A DNA stretch of 64,000 nt from Rhodocollybia butyracea (lineage: Eukaryota; Basidiomycota; Agaricomycetes; Agaricales; Omphalotaceae). The DNA lies in NCBI GenBank assembly GCA_015501585.1, contig JADNRY010000178.1:62001-126000 (forward strand). Reading direction: 5' to 3'. The translations under genes and the position numbers were made by a program. This document shows, one piece after another, positions 9,938 to 20,982 of the stretch; the stretch's first letter is position 1, and each line of letters starts with the position of its first letter. The notes under the pieces are model-generated. The model had not been told where the DNA came from and searched no databases. It saw only the letters and a program-made list of their open reading frames with translations.

Positions 9938-12240
9938 GCGAAAGAGGAGCGACAAACAATGGATGGAGACACCGCAATGGTATAGCGGGATTGAGGGCAT
10001 TCATGTGAGGCGAAGGCTCGCAAAGATAGAAGGGACAATGCGAAGTGCTACCGCGGTACGACAGCATAGACAAACGGATGACATCGATGATAATGACTTG
10101 AAGAACCACAATATCTCCGCAAAACTCGGACAGCAGTAAGCATTTCCGTGTATGAAAAAAGGAGACCCGAGTGAAAAAGAGGGCACAGAGCGAAGGGAAA
10201 ATCGAAGTACCCTGGAGCCCAATGACTTGAAGGAGCCCAATGACTTGAATAAGGCTCGTAGCTTCTAGGTAGCGGCGATGAAACACGCATGGGATTAGCG
10301 AGGTAGAGAGTCTATGCGAGAGTTAACGTTCATTAACATTAGTACAGAGGAACCATACTACGCCATTCCTAACAACCCCAGTGTTCTCAATTCCTAGCGA
10401 CGCAGGATCCCAACACTTCCGCTGCTTCTCCTCCGCTGCCTCCAATTGCTCGGAGAAAGGGGATAATCAAACGCAATTGACGTAGTAGCTCGACATTGAA
10501 TCAGACTTATTCGCGAACAAAACGCCGACATCACCCTCCCCTCATCCGAGTCTTCCAGCCAAATTGGACTCTCTCGGGTTTCCAGTTCATTTCAAGCCGA
10601 TTAGCATAGCGATAGATATGCCTTCTGTCTTCCATCTAATGTTAGAGAAGAGTCGTTGGCGATAGAGGGAGGATTTTAGAAGCTATTGGAGGACGTTGTG
10701 AGTTGTTGATGTTCGGGGAATGTTCAAGTTATCAATGGAGGTGAGGAAGCCGAGCTCATATTCGACGAGGTTCCTCCTCGCGAGCGAATTCAAGTAAAAA
10801 ACCGCCAGCGTTTGTTACTGTCGTTGAGGTAGGGGTTGACAGAATTGAGAAGATACTCGAAACGGTATTCGAGTAGCCATTTTGAGAATTTGAGCTCGAA
10901 TGAATTCAAGCGTTGACAACTATGAAAAGTTGATCCCTATCTCAAGTCTCGACAGTATTCAGAATACCCAGAGCCATTGTGGATAAACCAGTAGCTAATG
11001 TATCATATTCAGGCGAAATCGGTAGACCATGATGAGGAGCTGAGATGCACCCCAAGGCCAGAGCCATAAAACCACGCGTGTACGCTTCGTAAAACAGATG
11101 GTGAGCATTCATCAATTAGAGGTTTTCCAACCCGTATCAATGCGTATCCAATGTGTATTTTGCGTGGCATAACATTTGAAGGAGAACGAATCAACGCGAG
11201 AAGGGTTGGGAAGAGCCGGGGGTAGAGCCGGGGGTAGAGCCGAGGAAACGAACGTCGGGATTCCATTGCGAAAAAAAGCGGAAGGAGAATCTTGGGTCCA
11301 TATGCCAATGGTAGATATGGCCATTGAAAATCATTGGAACAGAGGATAGAAGAAAATAAATGTACTGAAAAGCGAGTGTTAGTTGAAACTCGAGGTCCTG
11401 TTTTGTTTCCACGATGGACTGGGCGCGCTGCCAGGCTGTCATGCCTGCGACGAATGGCTTTATTATTTTGTGGTTGTCTGAGCGTATCTAGAGATGTGGG
11501 AAGCTAAAGTGCTTCCGCAAGGCTCATTCCAATTTGATGATGAGTTTTCCCGGCCCCCCTCCTGCCCTGCTGACTTGCCTTTGTAGATATCGAGAATGAC
11601 CCACTGCTCTTTAGTGTTGCTCAATGTGCGCATTGAGTTTAGTGTCTTGTGCAGTGGCCGAGTTCTTACAGTAACGGCTCTCTGCTCTTTTCCGCTTTAC
11701 AATCCTGCGGTTTCTGTATATTTGAGGCCGTATTTCTTTCTCAAGCCAGCCAACTTCGAACTTCTTTCCTGCTCTCTCCAGAATTCAAAAAGCTGGCCCC
11801 TTCCCTTTCTCTAGGGGTCATGCCAGGGGAACTAGCTTAAAAGTGAGGAATATAAGCCGCCCAACCACTGTGCATACAATTGACACGTAGCTTCCCAAAT
11901 TAAGCCGCTCTTGCCCAATCTTCAGAGATTATACTGGGCGATTAAGCGCCCATCACATGAATGATCGATGACCGCTGGCTTGTTAATGTTGATCTTTTTT
12001 TCGACTTGAACTCCCACCACACTCTTCCTCTGTTTGTTGAAAACCTGTAAGTCTTTGCGTGTTCTTTTATTTAATTGATGTCATTATCCTTCCCTCTCAT
12101 AAAGCACTTTCGTGCAGAACGACTCTACTCAACGTGACGGTACCACCCAGCCCTACTTTCGATCGTCTAGTAATTCAGAATTCCGATAAGCTACATGGTA
12201 CGTCTTCTTGTAAAGGACTGAAGGCTGTCCATAATTCCTC
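9938..12240. other. Intergenic, no convincing gene
   Basis: Short frames on both strands lack recognisable motifs. A minus-strand frame at 11191-11442 ends in a short repeat of TPGS encoded by 12-bp GGGGGTAGAGCC-like units near 11217-11240. The motif CCCAATGACTTGAA is repeated near 10219-10247. Some stretches may be spliced exons of an unknown gene, but nothing can be assigned. Confidence 0.35.
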
Positions 12241-12242
12241 CA

Positions 12243-12515
12243 GACCGAGACCCTCCTCCCGTTACATCCGCCGTGCCCCGCGAAACCCAAAACGAAGTAG
12301 AGGCGGGCGGCCCCAGCGGCGCAAAAGGCGATGAATCTACTGTACAAGAGGTCCCCGACAACGAGAAAGCTTTATGATCCAGATCTACGTCCTGCGCTGT
12401 CAGCCTCGTTGTCAACCTTACGTGCTACTGCCCGAACAGTTGCCAATGCCAACCTCGCTCTCACAAATCCATTCGCCAATACCTCCCCATCCGTCGCAGT
12501 TCATAGCAGCACTGA
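12243..12515 (+). pseudogene. Coding remnant interrupted by the Harbinger element
   Basis: One frame from 12243 reads about 44 residues (rich in Glu, Pro and Gly) to a TGA near 12374. The next frame then reads a helix-like Ala/Leu-rich piece (SASLSTLRATARTVANANL) to the insertion point. If the element and one TGA duplicate are removed, this second frame continues without a break from 12513 into 14095 and stops near 14166. The insertion thus hit a coding-looking sequence that was already frameshifted or contains an unseen intron. The protein family is not recognised. Confidence 0.45.
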
Positions 12516-12581
12516 GGGTCCGTTTGATAGTTCCCGCCAATCGGTTCCCACCGTGGAAAGTGGGAATCGGATGACGGTCCG
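12516..12581 (+). repeat. Harbinger left terminal inverted repeat
   Basis: Begins GGGTCCGTTTGATAG and ends GACGGTCCG. It is the exact reverse complement of 14026-14091 over 66 bp, with sequences diverging immediately inside. Confidence 0.95.
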
Positions 12582-12663
12582 GTGGCCTAGCGCGCGCGCG
12601 ATATACACGTTTTTATCATAGTTAATCGTACTTTACTTACTTTTCTTCCCCCATCGTCTCCTC

Positions 12664-13068
12664 ATGGGCAGAACCAAAAACAAGGGAATTGGGTATACCC
12701 ATGATCTGCATATTACCCGCACCTCTGAGCACGAGTACAAAAACTCAGAGGCTGCTGATGTCAAAGACAAAAATGCCAAGTGGACACTTCAGTGTGTTCT
12801 GGCGCTCATTTCTGTTCTAAAGCCACATCTCAGTGCCGCTGGAGATGGCCATAAGTTCAAATCTGCTGTGTACAAAGAGGCCGTGGCTTATCTGAACACG
12901 AGAATCATTGCTGGTGGTCCAAAGAAAGAGAAAGGTGTGAAAGATAAGGTTAAAGATGTGGGTATTTTATACTTGTATGGACTGATTATTTGCTCATTCT
13001 GCATCTTTAGCTGCTTGATATATACGATGCAGTCATATACCTTAGAGCTTGGGCATGGCGTAAATTAA
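12664..13068 (+). CDS. SANT/Myb-like protein of the Harbinger element, truncated
   Basis: Harbinger elements encode a Myb/SANT-like DNA-binding partner that helps the transposase reach the nucleus and bind the ends. Here ATG at 12664 is followed by a basic region (MGRTKNKG) and, from about residue 38, a helical segment opening with KWT and containing hydrophobic LALISVLKPHL and VYKEAVAYLN, in keeping with that domain. A donor GTGGGT near 12958 and an acceptor TTTAG near 13011 give a second exon (LLDIYDAVIYLRAW) that fits the following part of the family. That exon runs out near 13066, where the element is deleted. It converges with the transposase gene. Confidence 0.65.
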   Translation: MGRTKNKGIGYTHDLHITRTSEHEYKNSEAADVKDKNAKWTLQCVLALISVLKPHLSAAGDGHKFKSAVYKEAVAYLNTRIIAGGPKKEKGVKDKVKDVGILYLYGLIICSFCIFSCLIYTMQSYTLELGHGVN

Positions 13069-13138
13069 ACAATTCCTCTTTGGTCCTTGGTCTATTTCCA
13101 TTGAATAAGAAACTTTGCAATACGAGGTAATAGATTAC

Positions 13139-14009
13139 TTACTTGGAACTTCCTTTGGCCCATTCATTCAAGTGATACCTAACACCACGATAGGGGACAA
13201 GAACAGCTTCACAGAGAGGAAAGCCTGCATCGCCAAGGTAAAAATACCCTTTGGGAATGCAGAGATCAGTGAAACGAGCATCAGAAAGCAAGAATGCATC
13301 TGTCACTGATCCTTCCCAGCCAGGAAGCAGATAAAGGAATCGCATACTGAAGCTACAAACTGCAAGTACATTCTGTGAGAGAAAACCCTTGCGGTTCCGG
13401 GCATTGGCACGATCCTCTGCTGATGGGGTACAGGCAATATGTGATCCATCCATAGCACCAAGACAGCCCTTGAGGTAGGGCCATAGTTTTGGATTGTTGT
13501 ACAGATATTGTGCAGGTGGATCTTCAGTGCTTGGAAGGGAAACATATTCATTATAAAAAGCTGGTGATGAGAGAGCATCACATATGAGACGGAAGTACCT
13601 ACATTTCAAACTAAGTTGTAGGCCATAATAAGATAGACCAAAACTCACTTTGCAATTGTGTCATTAGACCTTTGAAACCGCTCCCCCAGGTGACGAATAC
13701 TAAGCCCTGTTACTGATGCATATAAAAATATAGCAAGCTGCTCCTCAACCATAACATCTCGGCCATCTCTGTATCCCATCTGGCATAGTTTAGCTCATTG
13801 ACCCAGTCTCGACCAGAGAGCCCCGATGTATGGTAAGCCTGTCTCCAATATTGTCCAGATGCATACAGGGTTGCTACGAAGGTTACAAGGCGTGTGATTT
13901 CAATAGCAGCCTGTGTCCACTCATTAACGGCTGCGACTACTGCCTGGGGTGCAATCGGGGGCATAGAGATCAAAGATAATCGATTGGGAAGGCAATTTAC
14001 AATCGGCAC
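13139..14009 (-). pseudogene. Harbinger DDE transposase (DDE_Tnp_4), C-terminus missing
   Basis: The catalytic domain is recognised from GAMDGSHIACTPS (first Asp), GWEGSVTDAFLL, YFYLGDAGFP (second Asp) and YRGVRYHLNEWAKG. The third acidic residue should come in the following exon (typically near an ERIFG motif) and is not encoded: a donor GTAAGT follows at about 13133 and then the element is deleted. The N-terminal exon begins at ATG 14009. A second segment (VEEQLAIFLYASVTGLSIR) follows in another frame, then an intron with donor GTGAGT near 13648 and acceptor TGTAG near 13605. Without the catalytic Glu it cannot act as a transposase. Confidence 0.85.
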
Positions 14010-14025
14010 GCCAGCATGCCGCTAG

Positions 14026-14091
14026 CGGACCGTCATCCGATTCCCACTTTCCACGGTGGGAACCGATTGGCGGGAACTATCAAACGGACCC
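14026..14091 (-). repeat. Harbinger right terminal inverted repeat
   Basis: Reverse complement of 12516-12581, 66 of 66 positions identical. It is followed by the TGA duplicate at 14092-14094. Confidence 0.95.
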
Positions 14092-14166
14092 TGACCCATT
14101 CACGGACACTAGAGATGGTGCAGAGGCGGAGGTTGAAGGCGATCCGGGGACCTCCACGTTTTAAAC

Positions 14167-14431
14167 CGAGACGAAGAGGCCACAAGTGGAATCTCTCTGT
14201 GTAGATTGATCCAAGGGAGGGAATGGTCGAAGGGCGTGAGGAGAACAAGGCGGAGGATGTGGAACAAATGTCATCCTTTTTTAACATAGGTTGTTGCTTT
14301 AGTTTTTGCGCCCTATGCTTAGGTAGAGCGTTTTCTTGAATGTCGAAGCTGTGCACTTGAAAACCTAAATACTCGTAATGTATTCAACATATCCTACCTA
14401 CGTACGTATCCATCATGTCTGTCCAATGTAA
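14167..14431. other. Intergenic, 3' side of the HNH_2 gene
   Basis: No gene seen. It would contain the 3' untranslated region and polyadenylation site of the minus-strand HNH_2 gene. Confidence 0.4.
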
Positions 14432-15778
14432 TTATGCTCCTATATGAATGGAACGCATCCCCTGCATTATCGCATAGTTGAGAAGTTCACTTGATCCACC
14501 ATCAGCCGCCAACACAGTTGAGCTTTCGGCCTCTCGGTTGAGTTTGTCGACATGTTCAGCCGCACCTGACAAATGTGCAACCTTAGCACAAGCTGCATGG
14601 AGTGCAAGCAGTTCAGGAGAAGGGAGAGGAAGCTTCTCGGGGTCGGAGGACCTGAATGTTACTTGTCTCCGTACACCGAGGGAATTGTAAGCTTTGTCGT
14701 AGGGCGGAGCCAATACCACCCGATAACAATTTTCAACATTCTGCAATTAGAATATTTGGTTAGAATGTTATATATCAACCCTATATCTGGAAAACTCACT
14801 GTTGCCTCAAACCAACACTTCAAACGATCGAAAAAGTCATGTATCGTGTGGTCTAACGTCAAGATGTTAAAGAGCGAGTGTACATTCGACCCGTTTATCT
14901 TCTTAATATCATAGCCAAATCGTTGCAAGACTGCCAATACCGACGCCGAGTAGTCTTTCTGTAAGGCATCAAATGTACAAGTAAGCGGGAATGCAACAGG
15001 AGTGGATTTCGGCGACAAACCTTGTCATCATTGCTGAGTCTGAAATACGTAGAATCTGGCACAATATGGGCACACTCTGTAGCGCTAGAACCAGCTTCAT
15101 CCCAGGTCTGCGGATCGAAAAGTGGAAGCGAATGAGAATCGATGACACCTTTCACCATACATCGATAGTCGTCCCGTTGTAAAGCCTAAGGTCGGCACAA
15201 AGGTAATTATTAGATATTCAGATAAATGCAAGGACACCCACGGCTTGTTTTGCGGTGGCCCATCTTGCGCGCGCGCGTTCAATCTCGGTTTTCACTTTTT
15301 CCTTGTCTTCATCAAAGGAAGGGCGGCTAGGGTGGGAGGAGCTACCAGGTGTTTGACCTTTGAACTTGCGGACTAAAGGTGCAAGTGAAAGGACATTTAG
15401 TTTGATTGAAAAGATAGAGAGATTAAAGGACTTACAAGCACGAATGAAGTAATCGATGAAGGATTGCCCCAGTTCGGATAATTTATCATGTGAGCCTTTA
15501 CAGGAGTGGATTACTTTGACGATTTCAGCAAGGGCAGGAATAGAAGGAGCTTCGAGGGTAAGATATCCAAGGACGCGTGCACGAATGACATCCATTTTCA
15601 CCCGTTGGTAGGTAGCTTGTCGTTCAGTATCAAGACAGACGTGATAAGCACTAACGGCGTCGCTTTGAAGTGAGGCAAGTGCAGAGGTGGAGTAAGCATG
15701 TGTCGACTGTAAACGTTGTAAACGTTGAGTAGCTTCTTGGATGGAAGGAAGAGGTTGGCCCTCAGACCGAGTTGTCAT
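14432..15778 (-). CDS. HNH_2-family nuclease-like protein, five exons, intact
   Basis: Splicing at 15435-15373, 15241-15186, 15020-14959 and 14799-14741 (introns of 63, 56, 62 and 59 nt, all GT-AG) gives an unbroken protein of 368 residues from ATG 15778 to TAA 14432-14434. The N-terminal 110 residues are helical; a linker contains SSHPSRPSFD. The HNH_2 domain begins at RDDYRCMVKG (residues 162-171); ECAHI places the first His at about 198, and HSLFNILTL...H gives Asn near 244 and His near 253. A conserved tail with LHAACAKVAHLSGAAEH follows. This Agaricomycete family is large and its biological role is not established; DNA cleavage is inferred from the fold. I preferred ATG 15778 over an upstream in-frame ATG at 15838 because family members start near this point. 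The broken copy at 18.1-19.3 kb is a paralogue. Confidence 0.88.
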
Positions 15779-15838
15779 TGCCTGGTAGTCGTCGTAAGAA
15801 GACAAGAAAGAATATATGATCCAAAGTCCACGTGACAT

Positions 15839-18080
15839 AAGCGCCTACTCGGTGAGAAACCCTCTCGGGCGTTACTGTCTTCTTCTCTCCGGTTAGCACA
15901 AATTGCTAACTGGCGATGGCTCTGAGAGGACTTTTTACTCTTCTCTTCGCAGTGTTCAAATGTAATACGCCCAATGCGTCTGTGTGTCGTTTACATGTCT
16001 TCTAGGCATGGCAGTCTCACAATCAAGTATCCCGATTTCACAACTACAAAATCACTGGATGCCTAGATTCCGTGGCTGCAGAGTTCAGGACCGGGTCCAA
16101 AGATCGAGGGCAGCGCAGGTCAAGAGGATTATACAACTTTAAGGTGTTCAGGTGAAGAAAGGGATCGTAAAAGCCATAATGATATTGTGTATTCCAATGT
16201 CGATAGTACAGAAAACCCGTACATATATAATCCGACCATGGCTAAAGAAAACAATTAGAATCTAATACGCAGAGATTATGCCTGACCGAAGGGCACACCT
16301 CCGCATGTCCTCATATCGCTAAAGCTGAACGCTGACCAGAGAGTCCCAACAAACACGACCGCTATCCGGAACTGTGGCTGGCTAAACCCAAGACAGATGG
16401 TGATCAATACCAAGATCCTTCCAAAGTAAAGATAAACAGCTCCAGCTAGGCGCTCCGATTAAGGTAGTTCCGAGTCACCAGCTGTGTCTCTTGAGAATAG
16501 TTATGTACAGAGTGGGCGGGCTTATGTTCGCCGCCTCTAAGTGCAGCTAGGTTTCGTCCTCCTTCATCATACCCATTCTCAACACGTTATCCATCAGCTC
16601 ATCTACCTAAGCGTGAAGACGCTTTGTTGGGCCAGGGAAGTCAATAAAGGAAGGAGATGGACCAACGAGGCTATGAAATGGGACTTGTTAGTAATAAAAA
16701 AAGAGATTCATCGAGTGTAGAAATGTACATGGATCTTGAACACTCCACACCAAATGAATAACCTTGACACGACTGTGGCCTTCTAGATCCTGGATCGCGG
16801 AAAGAGCGAATGTTGGTCATTACTCATATAGAGATATAGTACGAAAGTTTGTATAGTACCGTAGTACCAACTCGAATAGCAATGTATGGAGATGTATTGG
16901 TGGATGAGGAAGGTGGAAGTGTTAACTAGCGTTGATTCGGAAAAGAGAAGTCTCAGCAGCCACACTCGAACGAAAAAATATGGTACAGACATGGCGATGT
17001 GATTTGTGTCAGTCGACGGCGTGCCCTGGGATGATTTTTTGCGGTGATAACTTTTTCGGAACAGTTGTGGACTTCTGCTTTTTCCTAGGCGATAATGTAC
17101 AGCGGAATTCTCATCATTAGGTGAAACAGCATTCAAAGCGTAACTGTATAACTGAAGACACTATTAACTCGACTTTGGTTGCTGACATTTGAGTGACACG
17201 TACTTGAAAAAATTCGTTCCAACAATGCCTAGTGACTCTACCGCATCAAAAGATTTCAGTGAGTCTTGAGCTTGAGCTTCGGCGGCAGCTTTCTGAGTTA
17301 ACGATGTGAATTGCCAATGGAAACACGTTGAGCTGAGAGAGGAAGTCGATGAGAACGGCGAAAGCATAAGGGACATTTGGGAGCACTAAGATGGATATAC
17401 TAAGGGAAAGAGATTAGTGAGGAAATTCCCGACAAGATGGAACACAACGTACTTATTTGATTGGAACATAAGCTGCAACGTCAGCTAGCCACGAGAACGG
17501 AGTCGGAGTAATGAACAGGACGCGGGCGAGATGCCGTGCTCGCCCAACTTGAGCGTACCCAGATTCACTTCACAAGCCACGGTGAAGATATTCAAGCGGC
17601 AGATGGTTTTCCAGCCGCAAGCTTCCCTTTCGATCCTACCAAGGAGCGCAGGTTCACGTTCTAGTGAGAAGAAAGATTGCGTTGATGATGAATTGAAGTG
17701 CCTGGTCCAGCATTTGGTTTTGGGAAAGAATTTTTAGCGTGTGAGTCTGGAGAAATGGGTGTTAATGTTAGGTCCTTGAAGTTTTGAGCTTAAGGCCTTA
17801 AGGGTTCAAATTTCAAACGTTCACTACCTTCACTGGCAGCGGACCTTCTTTCACCTTCGTTCGTACAACAGAGAATCTTCTTCATCAAACTAATTTCCAT
17901 GGATGTCGAGGGAGTTTTGTGAGTTGTGAAAGAGAGTTTTTGCCTGAGATCTGTCCTCTGTGAGTATCGAGTCCCGTAAGCGTAAATAAACAAGAGCTAA
18001 GAGTACGAGTATTCTCGTCTGATTCTCGTAAGTACTTAGATGACAGAAGGAAAGCAAAAGATCGGCGCTTATCGTTGATA
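15839..18080. other. Gene-poor interval
   Basis: No convincing gene. Weak minus-strand frames at 16783-17376 have no recognised motif. One Helitron-like 3' end lies at 16513-16550. Part of the interval could be the body of a decayed element ending there. Confidence 0.35.
16513..16550 (+). repeat. Helitron-like 3' end, copy 2
   Basis: GGCGGGCTTATGTTCGCC hairpin followed by CCTCTAAGTGCAG and CTAG at 16547-16550. It aligns closely with copies 1, 3 and 4. Confidence 0.5.
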
Positions 18081-18116
18081 CATGTCGGTTCGAACGGCCC
18101 GATTGATTAGCAATTC

Positions 18117-19255
18117 TTGGTTCCCAATGATTATCGAAGGTCTATCCCCAGGTCCTCTACCCCCTCCGAAAGTCATAGAACACAAGTTTCAATCTCCAGG
18201 TCATTCAAATGTATACACTTCCGTGTACAACTTTCACCAAAGGGTCCTAAGAGACCCTCCGTCATTCGAGCCAGAGTTCTCGGTTTTCTCCTCATTCTGT
18301 CTCTAAACGACACCGTCCGAGCCGAAGTTGTCTCTACAGTTGTCTCATGCGGTAATTATTCCGCGCTTTACGATCTCGGAGAAGTATATATGGATTTTTT
18401 CATTCGCCCGTGTAAGTTCCCGCTTTCCAGTATCGCGTCTCAATTCCAACTGAACTAAATAGCTATAGTTAAGAAGTACAAGGGTTCGCATACTACAACC
18501 GTCCAAAGTCATCCCAGCCGTCCCTCTTTGACCTTCGGAAGGAAGAGATTAAGTCCATGATCAAACACCAGACAACCATGAGAAGGCTAAGGACCTGGTG
18601 AGTTTGTATTTTGTTTCTGTCTGGCATTGCTAAATCTCAGACATAGGCTCTCTATCGAGATGGATATGGATGCGTTGCTACCAAGATCTTTGAAGAGAAT
18701 TACGCTGTGAATGGAGAACCTGAGGATTATAAGTATGGACATCCATCAATTTGGTGCGACGGCCACTAATTGCGCCCATATTATCCCAGCATCCACATAT
18801 TTCAAGCTCTCCAATGAACCAAAGTACGTTAACAAATGTTGTTGCTGTTTATACTCCCTCTGATCCTTTGACAGAACGATTACACCGCGTCAGTTCTCGC
18901 CGTCCTTGCTCGCTTTGGATACAACGTGGACAATCTGGATGGACCGAAAATCCGCTCGCTATTCAATGTTATGACGTTGATAGCCGTTGTGCATGACTAC
19001 TTTGATCCAATGAAGCTTTGGTTTGAGGCTACAGTGAATGTTTAATACTACTGCTGTGCGCTGAGCTACAAAAAGCGATCCTCCAGCAAACTCCCCATCG
19101 CTACGAAATAAAACGTCTCAACCCTTTTGAACCCATTCTCCGGAATATTTTGCCCTTTACAACCTTCACCACATCAGATCCCTCACTTTATCTCCCCGAT
19201 TCAGCACTCCTCGCTCTCCATGCCACCTGTGCCAAGGTCGCACATCTTTCTGGAG
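18117..19255 (+). pseudogene. HNH_2-family paralogue, broken and 3'-truncated
   Basis: The order of matches to the gene at 14432-15778 is kept: RARVLGFLL, YMDFFIRP with a donor GTAAGT at about 18412, KKYKGSH...SHPSRPS, a degenerate YRDGYGCVATK, AHIIPASTYFKLSN with donor GTACGT near 18825, SVLAVLARFGYNVDNLDG, SLFNVMTL...HDYFD and LKLWFEAT-like MKLWFEAT, then LALHATCAKVAHLSGAG. Frameshifts and stops lie between several of these, and the first 60 or so residues are not recognisable. The copy ends at about 19255, inside the conserved C-terminal motif, exactly where the Helitron-like end at 19266-19303 starts. The family's Cys of the CAH triad falls in a damaged part. Confidence 0.8.
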
Positions 19256-19265
19256 CTGGCGGGTA

Positions 19266-19303
19266 TAGCTACATACGGAGGCGGCGAACATATGCCCGCC
19301 CAC
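19266..19303 (-). repeat. Helitron-like 3' end, copy 3
   Basis: On the minus strand, GGCGGGCATATGTTCGCC forms the same hairpin, followed by GCCTCCGTATGTAG and CTAT in place of CTAG. Immediately beyond it lies the cut HNH_2 copy, so the junction is a visible breakpoint. Confidence 0.5.
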
Positions 19304-19369
19304 CCCGCATACGTCCTAGGTTGTTGCGTTTAGGCCCACGCTTGAAACATCGTTAATCGATGATTACTC

Positions 19370-20810
19370 ACTCCATATCAGCAGGATCGGTATATAACCC
19401 CTGCCTTCCATCTTCATATACTGTGCATACTGCAAATCCGTGTCGTAGAGGTACATCACTACGAGGATGAATGTGATTGGTACAGGACTGGAAAGGGTAG
19501 CATCTACAGCTGAGAGCGTTCTGCTCTGCGTGATACGCTTCGACTCGTTTGAGCCTTTTATCCATGTGCCCCATATAATCCTTTTACTCCAAATACGCAT
19601 CCACAAACGCATTCCCCTTAACACAGCGAAGGGTATTTCGCGTCGTTCTCCAAGTGCCGATAGCGAGGATAGTAAGCATGTAACATCTCAGGATGAGGAT
19701 GAGTTGGATGTAGGAACGGCGCATGCGGGTAAATGTATGAGTATACTGGGGGATCAGGGAGATAAGCTGCACCGAGGGATTCAAAGAAACATTGGGCAGG
19801 GGCGGAGCAACTAGGTAAACATGAGAGTTAGGGCTTGAAACGTCGTTGAGGTCACATCGTACCGTATATCAGTAAGATCGGCACTGGCCGCCTGCATAGT
19901 GATAATATCTTCCATCTTCTTATACCGAGTACACTGCAAATCCGCGTCGTATAGGTATATCACCCCAAGGATGAGTGTGATTGTTCCTAGAGAGAAGAAG
20001 GCGTACTGTGTAAAATAAATTCTGGTTAGTATGATGATAGGGAAGGATATTGACACTTACCCCGAAAACAGCCCTCAAAAGATACCCGATCCGTCTCCGG
20101 CGAGTCACTTTCATCAGCACATCCGAATTTGCTCACATCTGAATCTGCATCCCACTCCGCAACCCCTGCGGCCGGCTCGTGTGCACGCGACGATTTTTCA
20201 ACCATTACGATGAAGATGGATAGCAATTGGGAAAGGAAATGGGATAGGGATTCCCAAGCGTAAGCGTTGGCGTCCCCGCAGCCGCGCATCCCGATCCTTC
20301 TTTATCCTCAATGACGCGTACACCAGGTAGGGTTTGGGGCAGTTGAAGGGAAGTCGAAGATCGAGGGTGGCGTCGAATCTTGCATGCGACATATTCGGAA
20401 GGGATGGAAGTGGGGTAAGCAGCGGCGTTAGTTAAATCTAAGGGGATGTAATAAGCGGTAAATAATAAGTTAATAAGAGCGCAGTATGGACGTACACTGT
20501 TGCTGAGAACTTCATCAAACTGCTTCAAAGGCCCATAGTCTTTCGTAATATATCACCTATGCTAATTTGTTGTCCCTCGGAGCGGCGGTCCTGGTGTAGA
20601 ACGTTGTCCTGGAATCTGTATTACATCTGCAACCAAGTAAGCAAACGCATGAGAATAATAATTGACGAACATACCCATTACTATCACCAAACGACATTGG
20701 TATCGAGTCTTTCTGGAATGAAAGCCTCTGTGGATTAGGTTAGGACTTCTCGAGTAGCCAAATGAGCTCATGGCGATCAAGAAAAGAGAAATTTCGAAGC
20801 CTCCATGGTC
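19370..20810 (-). pseudogene. Multi-exon membrane-protein remnant (copy A)
   Basis: Counterpart of 51463-53806. Recognisable exons are DLTNAAAYPTSIPSEYVACK (about 20450-20330), a charged exon with EKSSRAHEPAAGVAEWDAD (about 20210-20060) and, after an intron with donor GTAAGTG and acceptor ACACAG, a hydrophobic exon YAFFSLGTITLILGVIYL that looks like a membrane helix. The signal-peptide exon (MEASKFLFS, near 20810) is frameshifted relative to copy B. There is a 2-nt difference near 20550, and 604 bp of coding-looking sequence is deleted at 20328-20333. The family is unknown; it is a broken gene. Confidence 0.5.
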
Positions 20811-20982
20811 TGGTGCTCCGTCGTCATATAATAGCAAATCGAATAATCTCTGTTAACAGTAATAATACAAAATAGAGACGCTAAGAGGGGAAGCCTGCAT
20901 ATGAAGCAGTAGTTATATGTACTCCCGGAGCGCTGATAACTAGAGAAGAAGATTAGCCTGGTTGACAGTGTTGAAAGAAAAG

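Larger units (their letters stand above)
12516..14091. mobile_element. PIF/Harbinger DNA transposon, internally deleted
   Basis: A 1,576-bp element bounded by 66-bp perfect terminal inverted repeats and flanked by a TGA duplication (12513-12515 and 14092-14094). It carries the two genes usual for this superfamily in convergent order: a SANT/Myb-like protein on plus and a DDE transposase on minus. Both lack their C-terminal parts, which would have met in the middle, so an internal deletion near 13070-13139 removed them together. The identity of the two repeats implies recent mobilisation, probably with a transposase supplied from elsewhere. Confidence 0.93.
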
